From positions 48,123,688 through 48,187,687 of the forward strand of contig CM055105.1 in the NCBI GenBank assembly GCA_029204225.1: 64,000 nucleotides of DNA. Direction: 5' to 3'. The DNA is from Diphasiastrum complanatum. Its lineage: Eukaryota > Streptophyta > Lycopodiopsida > Lycopodiales > Lycopodiaceae. Below the pieces are notes generated by a model that saw only the letters and a program-made list of their open reading frames with translations, was not told the DNA's origin and did no database searches. The translations under genes were made by a program, and so were the position numbers. Position 1 is the stretch's first letter, and every line of letters begins with the position of its first letter. This document shows, piece after piece, positions 10,105 to 19,995 of this stretch.

Positions 10105-11107
10105 GTGCAGCAATCTTTCATTATCATCACTTTATACGTGGATGATACGTTGCTTTTCAGCAACAATACCAATTTGGTCAAGAATTCTAAACATATGTTG
10201 TTTTTTGAGTTTGACATGACTGATCTGGATGAAGCTCACTTCTGTCTGGGCATTCAGATCCACAAAGATAGAGCAAGACGACCGATCTATATCACTCAAC
10301 AAAAATATCTTCACAATGTTCTTGACAGATACAATCTAATGAATTGTAAGTTAGCTCACTCACCGATGGATCTAGGCATGCGCTTGTCAAAGGACCAATG
10401 TCCCTAGACCAAGCAGGAAGAGGAGCAGATGAGAGATTATCCTTATCGATCGATACTTGAATCTCTCATGTATGCAATGGTCTGTACAAGACCTGACATC
10501 TCTTTTGCAGTAAGCTCGCTTAGCCAATATATGGCTAATCTTGGCATTACCCATTGAAAGGCTCTCATAAGAGTCATGAGGTATATTCGAGCTACCATGG
10601 ACCAGTGCATCTGCTATGGAGAAGTCATCAATCTTCATCAGCTAAATGGATATACTGATGCAAGCTGGGTCGTAAGTCCACATCTGGATTTACATTCTTC
10701 TTCAACGACGGTCCTATCTCATGGAACAGTCGTAAGCAAACCTCTATCGCTCTTTCTTATATGGAAGAAGAATACATTGCTGCTTCTCAATCTATTACAG
10801 AAGCGTTTTGGTTGAAAAATTTATTGTCAAACATTAGTTTGTATCGGTACAGCCCTACAATTATATTCTGTGATAATCAAAGTGCTACTGCCTTATCGGC
10901 CAACCCTAGATTTCACTCTAGGAGTAAGCACATTGAAATCCGATATCACTACATCAAGTGCAAGGTTCCAACAAGGAGATAAGCTTAACGTACTGTAGAA
11001 CACAAGACATGGTTGCAGATATATTCACAAAGGCACTAAGTGTTAATGCACACAACAAGTTTTTTCCATTGCTTAGTCCAAAGATTAAGGCATTCACGGA
11101 TCCAGAT
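10105..11107 (+). pseudogene. C6 copia RT and RNase H
   Basis: The fragment starts at RT motif YVDDTLLFSN (10132 on) and continues through LGIQIHKDRA, a stop at 10405, TRPDISFAVSSLSQYM near 10490 and RYIRATMDQ. RNase H follows in several frames: the YTDASW block (10650), SYMEEEYIAASQS (10760; catalytic Glu), CDNQSATALS (10870; catalytic Asp) and MVADIFTKALS (11008). At least three frame changes and two stops break it. The C-terminus runs to the polypurine tract. The N-terminal RT and all upstream genes are missing. Confidence 0.88.
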
Positions 11108-11118
11108 TTAGAAGGGGG
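11108..11118 (+). promoter_or_regulatory. C6 polypurine tract
   Basis: A purine-rich run ending GAAGGGGG directly precedes the LTR start TGTTGGATTTATC at 11119. Confidence 0.75.
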
Positions 11119-11815
11119 TGTTGGATTTATCTCCTTTATTCTCCTAAATCCTATGTTAATCTGCCTCCATTCATGCTATTGTATTTTACTGTGTTGTCGC
11201 ACAGTCTGCATATTTACATGTATAATAAGACAAGCAAAAACGCAACTGTCTGCATATATACAAGTAAATTTCCACAGGCAAAAAAGACAAAAAAAAGTGA
11301 CACTATGTTTTTACACGTGATTTGTAACAGACAAAAAAGACGACACTGCTCTACAAATGCCAAAGGTATCCTACAAATGCCAAATGTGCCCTTATAGAAA
11401 AATTAATTTTTAAGGCATTTGTCAGAGTGTCGCATTTTTTGCATTTTCATCAACGTTAATATTAGTGAAGGATGACGTCACGGCCTTCTCACGCTCATCC
11501 CATGCACTACAATCAGATTTGACAACGACAACAGCCACCCACGATCTCCCACAGACAGCATAACCACTTTTGTACTTTCTTCATCTGCACACCTGTAAAA
11601 ATTATGTATATATTGAATACCATCTGCATATCAAATAAGACGTATTAGAACGACATCACATCAGAATAGAAGAGTGAGAACAAAACATCACTGATAATTA
11701 GCTTTGTGAAGCATGCGGTTACGTCCGCTATTGTTTTGTGCTTGCCACTAATTCCTGTGATTGAGATATCTGATCTGCAAATTGAAGGGCTTTTTGGTGC
11801 AATCTTGATGACCGA
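11119..11815 (+). repeat. C6 3' LTR (3' border uncertain)
   Basis: It starts TGTTGGATTTATC and shares its first ~120 bp with the LTRs of C5 and C11. The downstream border is not fixed by a primer site or target-site duplication; the following GATCTT-rich block may belong to it. Gypsy coding sequence begins by 11945, so the LTR ends before that. Confidence 0.6.
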
Positions 11816-11940
11816 CTTTCTTCTTGATCCTATCTAGACTTGGATCTCTCTTGGATCTTGTTGGATCTTCTCTGATCTTGTCAGATCTGGTGGCTGAATC
11901 TTGGTGGATCTAGCTTGATCTTTCTTGATCTTCCCGGATT
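11815..11940. repeat. GATCTTG-rich imperfect array
   Basis: About ten copies of GATCTTG / GGATCTT / GATCTGG lie within 125 bp. No regular period is visible. It sits between the C6 LTR and gypsy G2. Confidence 0.6.
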
Positions 11941-11944
11941 TTCA

Positions 11945-12394
11945 TGTGCATACGGACGCATCAAAGTATGCAGTGGGAGCAGTCTTAACCCACCCAGGAG
12001 AATACAAAAAGAATTTTTTGATCCGATTTGTATGCCGATAGCTCAGTAATACAAAAATGAATTATTCAACCACAGAGTGAGAAGCGTTGACAATGATATA
12101 TGTGGTTAATAATTTCATCACTATTTGATGGCCACCCACTTTGTCTTTTATACGGACCATCAACCCTTGTTCTATCTTGTAAACAAAACCTGCAACATAG
12201 AAAGAATCACTCGATGGCTACTTCTGTTGTTGGAGTTTGATTTTTGGATAGTGGTTTGCAAGGGAAAGCAACACTACATGGCAGATCATGTGTCGCAAAT
12301 CAAGGGAAAGAAAACTGTAATCCAACCAGAGGATGAGTTACCAATGCTGCCTTATTTTACGTTGACACAGTGTTGGAATGGGCCACTGACATAG
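11945..12394 (+). pseudogene. G2 Ty3/gypsy RNase H
   Basis: Translation gives TDASKYAVGAVLT (the first catalytic Asp region), then NYSTTE..ALTMIYVVNNF (catalytic Glu) in a shifted frame, then the open frame 12125-12394 with FYTDHQPLFYLVNK (catalytic Asp) and the closing HYMADHVSQI block. These are the hallmarks of Ty3/gypsy RNase H, which degrades the RNA strand during cDNA synthesis. RT upstream is missing, with the C6 LTR abutting. Integrase follows on the same strand. Confidence 0.88.
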
Positions 12395-12404
12395 TTGATA
12401 TCTA

Positions 12405-13640
12405 ATGCGGGGCCAACCAGACAAATCACTACCAAAGGTGGAACAGCGGAAGTTGATCTTGAAAGCTAGACCTTATAAGCTGATTGCCGACCAATTGTAC
12501 CAAAGAGGACCAGATGGGATCCTTCAGCGATGTATTCTTCCTCATGAGACCACCCAAATCATCTCACATAAAGGCATGGGTGGAGGTCATTTTGCATCAG
12601 ACATTACACTTCTCAAGATCCTGCAGTCAGGATATTGGTGGCCAACAATTCATAAGGATACAGAGGAATACCTGAGGAAATGCAATGTGTGCCAAAGGGC
12701 GAGGAGACCAACGAGATTGAATTATGACCTTCTACACCCGATCTTAGTCCAAGCACCATTTGAAAAGTCGGGATTGGGTTATATTGGTCCAATTCACCTT
12801 GCAGCAAGAAGTACCCAAATCCGATATATAGTTGTGGCCACCGACTACCTCACCAAGTGGATCGAAGCCAAGGTAGTGAGAGTAGCTGATGCTAGGACCA
12901 CTGCCAAGTTTCTCTATGAAAATATCATTGTGTGCTTTGGATGCCCGGTGGAGATAGTCAACGATCGCGGGAGTCATTTCATCAATGAGACCATCAAGGT
13001 CCTATTGGAGGAATTCTTTGTGATCCATAGAATTATTATGCCTTATTATCCTCGCAGTAATGGGCAAGCAAAGGCATCCAATAAGATCCTGTGTAGCGTA
13101 CTCACAAAAATAGTTGAAGCTAGCAGATCATATTGGGAACACAAGTTACATGTTGCTCTGTGGGCATTCATAATAGCATATAAGAGAAGCATGGACCAAA
13201 CGCCCTTTCAATTAGTTTATGGTTAGGATGTTGTAATGCCAATAGAGTTTCTGGTCCCTTCATTAAGGATTGCCACAACGCAACGTCTTGATGAATCTAG
13301 ATCTCTACAATTACGCCATGAAGTTCTGCATAAGCTCCGTGAAACACACTTACTAGTTGTACATGCATTAGCAACTGAAAAGGAACGACATGAAGCATGG
13401 CACAATCGTAGGTTAAAAAAAAAAGATCTTCAATTCGGACACCTAGTCCTTATGTATAAAACCAAGGCGATCAAAGGGAAATTAAATTTCACAGACGAAG
13501 GTCCTTATTGGATCAAAGAGATTCTTAATCATGGAACCGTGAACTTGGAGAAGCTAGATGGGACGCCTTTCGACACACCATCAATGGTAGCCGGTTGCAC
13601 AAGTACTGGCCACCTCAGTGAGACAGATCTAGGTTGGTGA
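12405..13640 (+). pseudogene. G2 Ty3/gypsy integrase
   Basis: The 273-codon frame has the HHCC finger (HKGMGGGH ... KCNVCQ), the core with first Asp (ATDYLTKWIEA) and second Asp (NDRGSHF). The third catalytic residue is lost: the usual NGQAE reads NGQAK, a single G-to-A change. A stop at 13224-13226 separates the C-terminal domain (13236-13640), which shows the GPY/F module (TDEGPYWIKEI) and LDGTPFDTP. The chain covers nearly the whole integrase, but it cannot be catalytic. It ends where the inverted G3 fragment starts. Confidence 0.92.
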
Positions 13641-13661
13641 TGTCATGTTACAAAAAGTTAT

Positions 13662-13958
13662 CTACAAAGCCATCATGGACCAATTGGGTGGGTGTAAGAT
13701 TGGTGCTGAAACCAATGCATCTTTAAGCTTCTGAAAAGCCTTGAGGGCTTTCTCATTCCAATGTGGATCTGTTGTGAGTTTTTTAATTGGTCGTGCTAAC
13801 TCTGCAAAATCTAGAATGGAAATCTTGTGATAGTTAGCATGATCCATAAAGATGTAGACCTCGCAGATTGTTCCTGGTGGTGGTAGATCAATAATGATCC
13901 TGATCTTCGATAGGTCCGTGACGATCTCGTGTCTAGACACTATGTGGCCTAGAATCAA
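13662..13958 (-). pseudogene. G3 gypsy RT-RNase H connection fragment
   Basis: Ninety-eight codons match the end of gypsy RT and the tether: LGHIVS near the start, I..LPPPGT, a damaged FLGHANYYR block (FMDHANYHK), and LT.DPHW ... AFQKLKDALVSAPIL leading to RNase H. It is on the strand opposite to G2, so it is a separate piece or an inverted one. Confidence 0.85.
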
Positions 13959-14700
13959 GCCAAATAACGAGAATAGTCAGTTTCCCAATCTGTGTAGATT
14001 TCCCACAGATCAGGGAATAAGAACTGATGAGTAACTTGGGAAGAAACTGATTTAGAGTTAGAAACAACTTCTTTCACATCAAAAATGTTAATTGATTCTA
14101 ACTTATTCAAATACTCATCCAATGTTGAAAAAATATTATTTTCAAATGTTCTTAGATATTCTAAGATGTATATATACAAGGATCCTGCGACCACATGAAT
14201 ATAGTTAGTTTGCACATTGAACTTGTTCTGAACAATGGCAAGGGCGAGGATTTCTTTTTGATGTACAATTAGTCTAGACCATAAAGTATTTATGTTAGAA
14301 AAAGTCCAAGGGTTCTCCCATTGTTCTTTTGTGTAGCCAAAAAGTTTAAAAAAGGTAATCCATTCTCCATTGGAGTTCTAGACTACAAAAAGGTGGAATA
14401 AAAAATGTTAGTTCCTGATGAAATGTCTGAAATTCTGACCTTAATAGTGAGTAGACAATCTTGTTTTTCTTTACAGTTGCTCCACTTGGTGACACCTGGG
14501 CTTGGTATGGAATGATGCTTAACGCCTCAGGTTGGTCTTCAGTAGCTTGTACCTCTGCAGCATCCTTGGTTTCGGTCTGTGTTTTTTAATCTCTCAGGAT
14601 ATGCCTGCAGATGGTATTTGTTTGGATTGCCTTTTCTGACATTACTGGTGCTGGCTCATCTGTCTGTGTCTCCTGATCTTGTCCTTGCGCTGGTTCTTCT
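13959..14700. other. Unassigned interval at the 3' side of G1
   Basis: A minus-strand frame at 13955-14215 and weak minus-strand coding potential up to 14700 continue below the accessory ORF of G1. They could be its C-terminal tail or LTR remnants. I see no primer site, polypurine tract or known domain. Confidence 0.3.
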
Positions 14701-14703
14701 ACA

Positions 14704-15747
14704 TCAGAAACTGCATTTGGCCTGATTGGAATTGGCCTCTTCTAATTCTTCCTTCAGCTTCTCATAAGCAATCATCTGCGGCTGTAGATATTGCATCTGG
14801 AAGGTCTGGATCATCCTCTCCTGGATTCTCTTCCATGCTACCGGATCAATTCGGTACCTTCCATGAGATACGCAGGCACTGAGTGTGACTTCGGCACTAA
14901 TTCGCCACAGTATTGCCTCTTCGGCCTGTTTCTTGTATATCTGATTGCCTTTCTTTAACATTTTTGCAGAATTTTGCAGTTGGGCAATTGATTCCAAAGC
15001 ACTACTGAGTTCATTGCTCAGTTCCAAAATGCTACTCTAAAGAGTAGTTCGCACTCGTCTCTCCTTTTGCAAAGAAGCTTCCAGAGTCTGAAGTTGTTGT
15101 TTAAGCAGTATGTTCTCACTTTCGAAGGCGTTGGACTGCTCTTGCATTTCTTCCAATACTTCAAGTGTGGCATCATGCCTTCCTTTCGCTTCTTCAAGCT
15201 CTGTATCTTTTCTGCTCAGCTCCGCATTAGCTGCTTCAAGCTCCTCATTTCTATAGGCCAACTCAGCTTTTGTTTCGCTCAGCTCTGTATCTTTTTGGGT
15301 GAGGTCTGCTCGGACTCTTTCATACTTGGACCCCAGCTTCCTAGATACCTTCTCCAAGCTAGCAAGATGCTGAATAGCTACCCGAGTATTTGGCAGTATT
15401 GTTCCAAAGACCTTTTGATATAACTCGACATTGAGGATTGGTTTCTCGACGTCGCTTTCGCTGTCCTGTTGGTCATCAGAAAGCTGCTCCGCTCCTTGTG
15501 GTTCTGGCTCTCGTGGCATTTCAACCTGATTATGCTCCTGATCAGCAGTGTCCTCCGCCTCCTCTTCTGCATTACTATTTCTTTCTCTGTTGGATAGTGC
15601 TGTGTACTGGGATGATGGCAAAGTCATCCTCACCGTGCTCCCTTGACTGGATGATGATGATGTGGCTGCCTTTGATGTCTGCATCTGAGATTCCATCTCA
15701 ATTGATGGTGCTAGCTCTGACAGTACTGGTGCAATCCTGATATCCTC
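14704..15747 (-). pseudogene. G1 accessory ORF, coiled-coil part
   Basis: Two minus-strand frames (15037-15696 and 14704-15027) read as one protein separated by a stop near 15037. The first has an acidic, Gln/Ser-rich low-complexity stretch, then about 110 residues of heptad-like sequence (ELSETKAELAYRNEELEAAN, ELSRKDTELEEAKGRH) typical of a long coiled coil. The second continues the helix and ends KLKEELEEANSNQAK. It follows the globular part at 15748-16492 and lies downstream of integrase, the position of extra ORFs in Athila/Tat-type elements. No signal peptide or membrane anchor is seen, so an envelope role is not supported. A structural or transport role is possible but not shown. Confidence 0.6.
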
Positions 15748-16492
15748 CTACATTGTCAGCACACCAGCATGCATACATAAAATGTCCATCTGCTGACCCA
15801 GCCTGGAGAACTGATTAACTTTTATTAATGTACAGAATTGCTTGAAAGCCATCTGTCCAAAGGCAATTTGTTCTCCATTTAAAGCTCTCAGCAGGTATCC
15901 CATAATGGTATTGGAAATTGTGTACTCTTGCTCCAATAAGAAGATAGAAGCAAGAGCAAATCGAACGAAGCTCTTGAGATTGGGGTCTCTTATGTAAGAG
16001 TTTGTATCCCCGTTTCTCAAGATAAGCCTCTTCTTGAAAAGCTCCGCTCTCCGCAGTGAAATCTGGTTTAGTAACTGGCATACTGCCGTCCATAGGCAAT
16101 CCTAAGGCACGACAATAAAACCCCTTTGTGATAACAATCTCTTGACTACGGACGATTGTGGAAATATGTCCTTCTTCTGTTTCGCCCAAATTGCGGATCA
16201 GCTCATAACATAAATCAATAAGAATTACTGATGGATTGAATTGAAGAAGACCTTCAATTTGTGCTTGAACAACTAGTGGTTGTAATACTGGTATTATTGG
16301 CTTTGGGTGCGTTTTGAATACAATCGCCATAGTGCTTGCAGATGTAAACGAGCTTGATCGCAACAATTCGCAATTCGGAGAGCAAGAGTGATGAAAAGTG
16401 ATAGCGGCAACAATTGGAGTGTTTGAGGTTTTAGGCATATTGGTGGTATTTCGACAGATTAGACTAATATTATATGGAAGCATGTCCTTCAT
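15748..16492 (-). pseudogene. G1 accessory ORF, N-terminal globular part
   Basis: The frame 15815-16492 starts near MPKTSNTP and runs through a region resembling the shape of plant retrotransposon accessory proteins (a ...TKGFYCRALGLP motif near residue 130). The frame shifts near 16020, and the protein continues in frame 15748-16020 (LEQEYTISNTIMGYLLRAL) toward the coiled coil. It sits about 450 bp downstream of integrase on the same strand. The resemblance to the plant transposon-protein domain is by pattern only. A second gypsy element (G8) has an ORF in the same place. Confidence 0.5.
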
Positions 16493-16931
16493 TTTGAAGG
16501 TACCTACTCAATAATAAAGTGGCTAGTCCTAAAAACAAAAATAAATAAATAAACAAAATACACGAATGCTTCGCTTGGTAAATCAAAGCCAAAATTATTA
16601 TGCAAAAAATGCGAAGGTGTCGGAAGGTAGAAAATCCTGAAAAATGCAAAAGTGAGTGTCACAATTTCCGTATTTCTAAAATGGTAAATTCCAATGTAGT
16701 GTCGAGTTTTTCGCAAAGTATAAAATGTAGTGAAGGTCTCGGGTTTTCCGCAATACAAACAATGCAGCATTTTCGCTAGAATAAACTAGTTTTGGCATTT
16801 TCGCTAATACTTCGGTAAAAAAAAATAATAATTGGACAAAAAATGACGGCCTTCAAAAACTGATGTATCGGACATTAGTCATAGTAGCGCTTCACCGTTG
16901 AACCATTTACTTGAGTGTCAAGTAAATGTCC
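16493..16931. other. G1 spacer between integrase and accessory ORF
   Basis: This AT-rich interval has repeated TTTTCGC(T/A)A-like motifs (around 16709, 16753, 16770 and 16796) and no credible gene. It could hold a promoter for the accessory ORF; no TATA box is convincing. Confidence 0.35.
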
Positions 16932-17960
16932 TTAGAGATCAGCTAATTGAAGTGATCCATTATTAAAAACTTCTATAACTTTATACGGTCCCATCCATCT
17001 GGTATGTAATTTTCCAGGAAACAACATGTGTCTGTTATCATACAGAAGCACATAGTCCTCTTCTTTGATTTTTATTTTCTTGATGGATTGATAAAAAATT
17101 TCTTGTCTTTTATTCTGAACTCGTTCAGTCTCGATTAATGAAAGACAACGATCCTCTTCCAGTTGCGTCAAAGAAATCATCTGCTCCCGGAGACTATCAT
17201 GTTCATCCATTCACTCTTTATTACTAATGCGAAACGTCGGAACTTCGAATTCTATCAGTAGTATAGGATGCATTCCATACACAAGATAGTATGGAGTCTG
17301 CCTAGTTGTAATCTTTTCAGCAGTTCTATATGCCCATAAGACAGATGGTAACTTCTGATCCCAATCAGAAGAATGTGTTTTCGTTACTTTATTCAAAATT
17401 TTACATAGAACTTCATTTGCCCGCTCTGTAAGCCCATTTGCTTTTGGATTATATGGAGTGGGTTGACAATGTGTAATAGAAAAATATGACAACATGGCTT
17501 CTATGGTCTCATTAAGAAAATGGGTTCCCCTATTGCTAACGAGTTCTAAGGGACAACCATATTGCGTGATAATATTTTGGAATAAAAACTTTGCTACAAT
17601 CTTAGCATCATTTTTAATTGTGGCTTCGGCCTCTACCATCTTGGTAGCATAGTGTGGCAATGAGTATGTAACGACAACGAGTTTTACACGTGATCGGTTT
17701 AATAGGCCCTACAAAATCTATCCCCCACTTCTCAAAGGGTACTAAGGGAATAATTGGAGTAAGTGGCCAATGTACTGCGAAGCTGGGTTTTCCCATCCTC
17801 TGGCATGCATCACATTTTTTAATGAATAATTTAACATCTCTATAGACGGTAGGCCACCAATATTTAGCATTGAAAAATTTTTTTGCAGTGTTTTTAAGAG
17901 CATAGTGACCCCCAAAGTCTTCCTCATGTAATGCACTTATTACAGCGGTTGTCTCGGTTG
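16932..17960 (-). pseudogene. G1 Ty3/gypsy integrase
   Basis: Domains in order on the minus strand: HHCC finger (about 17936-17800; HEEDFGGH ... KKCDACQR), core, and C-terminal GPY/F module (16932-17210; RWMGPYKVIEV). The core is broken by a frame change near 17650 at the first catalytic Asp, where the codon reads His. The second Asp is Asn (SNRGTHF for the usual SDRGTHF). The Glu survives in NGLTERAN. Integrase would join cDNA to host DNA, but this copy is dead. It follows RT directly because RNase H is deleted, and it precedes the accessory ORF. Confidence 0.92.
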
Positions 17961-18053
17961 GTTCTAAACATCGGCGGAGACTATCGTCAGTTCTAATTTA
18001 TACAATATACTATCTACAATCGCATAAGCTCCTACCTAATTCTAAAATCATTT

Positions 18054-19350
18054 TTATTTTTTTGATGTCGGCTTGTATACATCCTTCGAAATTTTATGCC
18101 CTAAAAGGATGCCTTTCCTCATCCCAAAGTAACACTTAGCTAGATGCAGTTTAAGAGATGTCTCTTGACATCTTCTCAATGTTTTCTCCAATGCATCTAA
18201 ATGGTTTTTAGTTGATGAATAGACACAAAAGTCATCCATAAAAATTTAAAGCTTTCTTAAAAAAAATTTAAAAAATATTTGTCATCATCCGTTGGAATGT
18301 GGCAGGTGCATTACAAAGACCAAAGGACATTCGCGTATATGTGTACATCCCCCAATCAGTGGTGAAAGTAGTTTTGGATCTATTTTCCTCTTTTATAAAA
18401 ACTTGGTTATAACTTGAGAATCCATCTAAAAAAGTATAATGTTCATGTCCTGCTACCTGGTCAAGAATAGTATCTGTATACGGCAGAGGATGATAATCTT
18501 TTGTTGTGGCAGCATTTAGTTTCCTAAAATCCTGACAAACTCTAATCTTGCCCGTCTTCTTCTTAGGTACTATGACTATTGGTGACACGCACTCACTGCT
18601 TAGAACATGATATATAATACCTGCTCTAAGACATCTATCTAATTCGTCTTTTACTAATAAGGAGTACTTTGGATTCAATCTATATTGGCGCTGCCTAACA
18701 GGTATTGTTCCCTGAATGAGATCTATTCTATGTTCGCCCCATTTAACTGGTATACCTATTAAATCATTTATCGACCAAGCAAACACATTTTGGTATTTTT
18801 GAAGAAGCAATATATACTCTTCACGTTCTTGGTTTGATTGGTGTTTATATAGATTCAAAGTCTTACTTTTATTAATTTCTATTTCTACATAATCTATTTT
18901 ATCTACCATCCCCTCGGTCAGACTTGCTCTGGTTCCACCCAGAACTTCTCTTGACTCGGATGTTGTCAGTATGTCTACTTCCTCATCAATCTCATAGCAT
19001 TCTATGAAATTGATCCATGATTCAGCAGGTCTAGCTAACTCCTCATCCCATCTCAAAAGGTGACTCCCTATTGGACTGGTTGTGAGAATACCTAGAAAAA
19101 ATATCTGTTTGGTAGACCAATTTATAATAGCATCTGCTTGATATAACCATGGTCTTCCAAATAATATCGAATAAGGTGGTGAATCTACTGGATTTATGAC
19201 AAGGAAATTCATAACAAATGTCTCTGTCTCTATAACTACATTAATACCTTTTAGCTCGCGTACTAGTATACATTTAGTCGCGTCTGCTAAATGGATTTCG
19301 TGATAAGTGATAAGCTGTATCTGATTTTCTAGTCCTAATTCTTTAACCAT
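18054..19350 (-). pseudogene. G1 reverse transcriptase with second protease C-terminal half
   Basis: The 360-codon frame 18268-19350 starts inside protease 2 and carries its end (LFGRPWLYQADA). After a linker the RT follows: VKDELDRCLRAGIIY, SPIVIVPKKKTGKIRVCQDFRKLN, FLDGFSSYNQ and TRMSFGLCNAPATFQR. The catalytic motif follows in the frame 18054-18239 as FMDDF (for YxDD), after stops near 18240-18267. The sequence then jumps near 18050 to the integrase N-terminus; the RT connection and the whole RNase H are gone. RT makes the cDNA from genomic RNA. The order protease-RT-integrase confirms Ty3/gypsy. Confidence 0.92.
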
Positions 19351-19420
19351 TGTTTTCGTTACTAGGTTGATACTAGATCCTGAGTCTATTAGTATTCTAT
19401 CTACGGTCTGATCTCCTATG
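19120..19420 (-). pseudogene. G1 protease domain 2 (retropepsin)
   Basis: The minus strand reads VDRILIDSGSSINLV (active-site D-S-G at 19378-19386), then the flap region and the conserved end LFGRPWLYQAD near 19131-19160. It aligns along its whole length with protease domain 1 at 19700-19995. This copy keeps the canonical D-S-G, so it is the likelier functional one. The active-site part lies just upstream of the Met at 19350 but in the same frame. Confidence 0.85.
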
Positions 19421-19699
19421 ATCGCACTAATCTGTGGAACTCCACAATCTCCTCTGTCTACATATTCTACTCTATTACTGTATGCAGGTATTTTTAATGT
19501 AACTAGCCTCTCCCCTTCCTCAGTCCCTACTGACTAAAGCCCTTCTTCCTCCGAAGTATAGCTCGAGGAAGATGTAGGTGTCTCACCTTCGTACTTATCT
19601 TTTTCCCATGATATGGAAATTCTTTTATGACTTTTTCCTGTCGGTGTCTCCATCTGGTCTCTGAAGGTAATCTTCTTTTTCTTCTAGTGGGTTATAACA

Positions 19700-19995
19700 T
19701 CGGCCTGATAGAGCCATGGTCATCCTAATAACACTCTATATCATGATTGTCTCGTAGTTTTTAATATTATAAAATCCATAAGAAACTTATGGTCTCCAAT
19801 ATAAATTGTAACTTGAGATAGTTCTCCTATTGGTGATCTTCTAGTTGCATTGGCTAACCTTAAATGTCTTAAAGTGGGTGCTATTCTATGATGAATGCCT
19901 AATTCATATGTTGTTTCTTCAGTCATTATATTTACACTAGATCCAAAATCTATGGGTACATTATCTAAGGTGCATCCATTAATTACTACTTGAAT
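19700..19995 (-). pseudogene. G1 protease domain 1 (retropepsin-like, D-F-G)
   Basis: The end of the frame 19741-21252 reads LDNVPIDFGSSVNIM, then HLRLANATRRSPIGELS. After a TGA stop it continues in the same frame to RVLLG.PWLYQADV (19701-19735), where the conserved Arg codon is a second TGA. It matches domain 2 block for block. The active-site Ser is Phe (D-F-G), which should abolish or weaken catalysis unless it arose by later decay (one C-to-T change). Domain 1 and domain 2 are about 565 bp apart, joined by a Ser/Thr/Glu-rich linker in the same frame. Confidence 0.82.

Noticed and set aside
15037-15696. Host cytoskeletal or motor-tail gene because of the coiled coil
   Set aside because: No other domain of such genes is present, and the position directly downstream of gypsy integrase on the same strand explains it better.
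14704-16492. Retroviral-type envelope gene
   Set aside because: No signal peptide, no transmembrane segment and no cleavage site are visible; the name would be unsupported.
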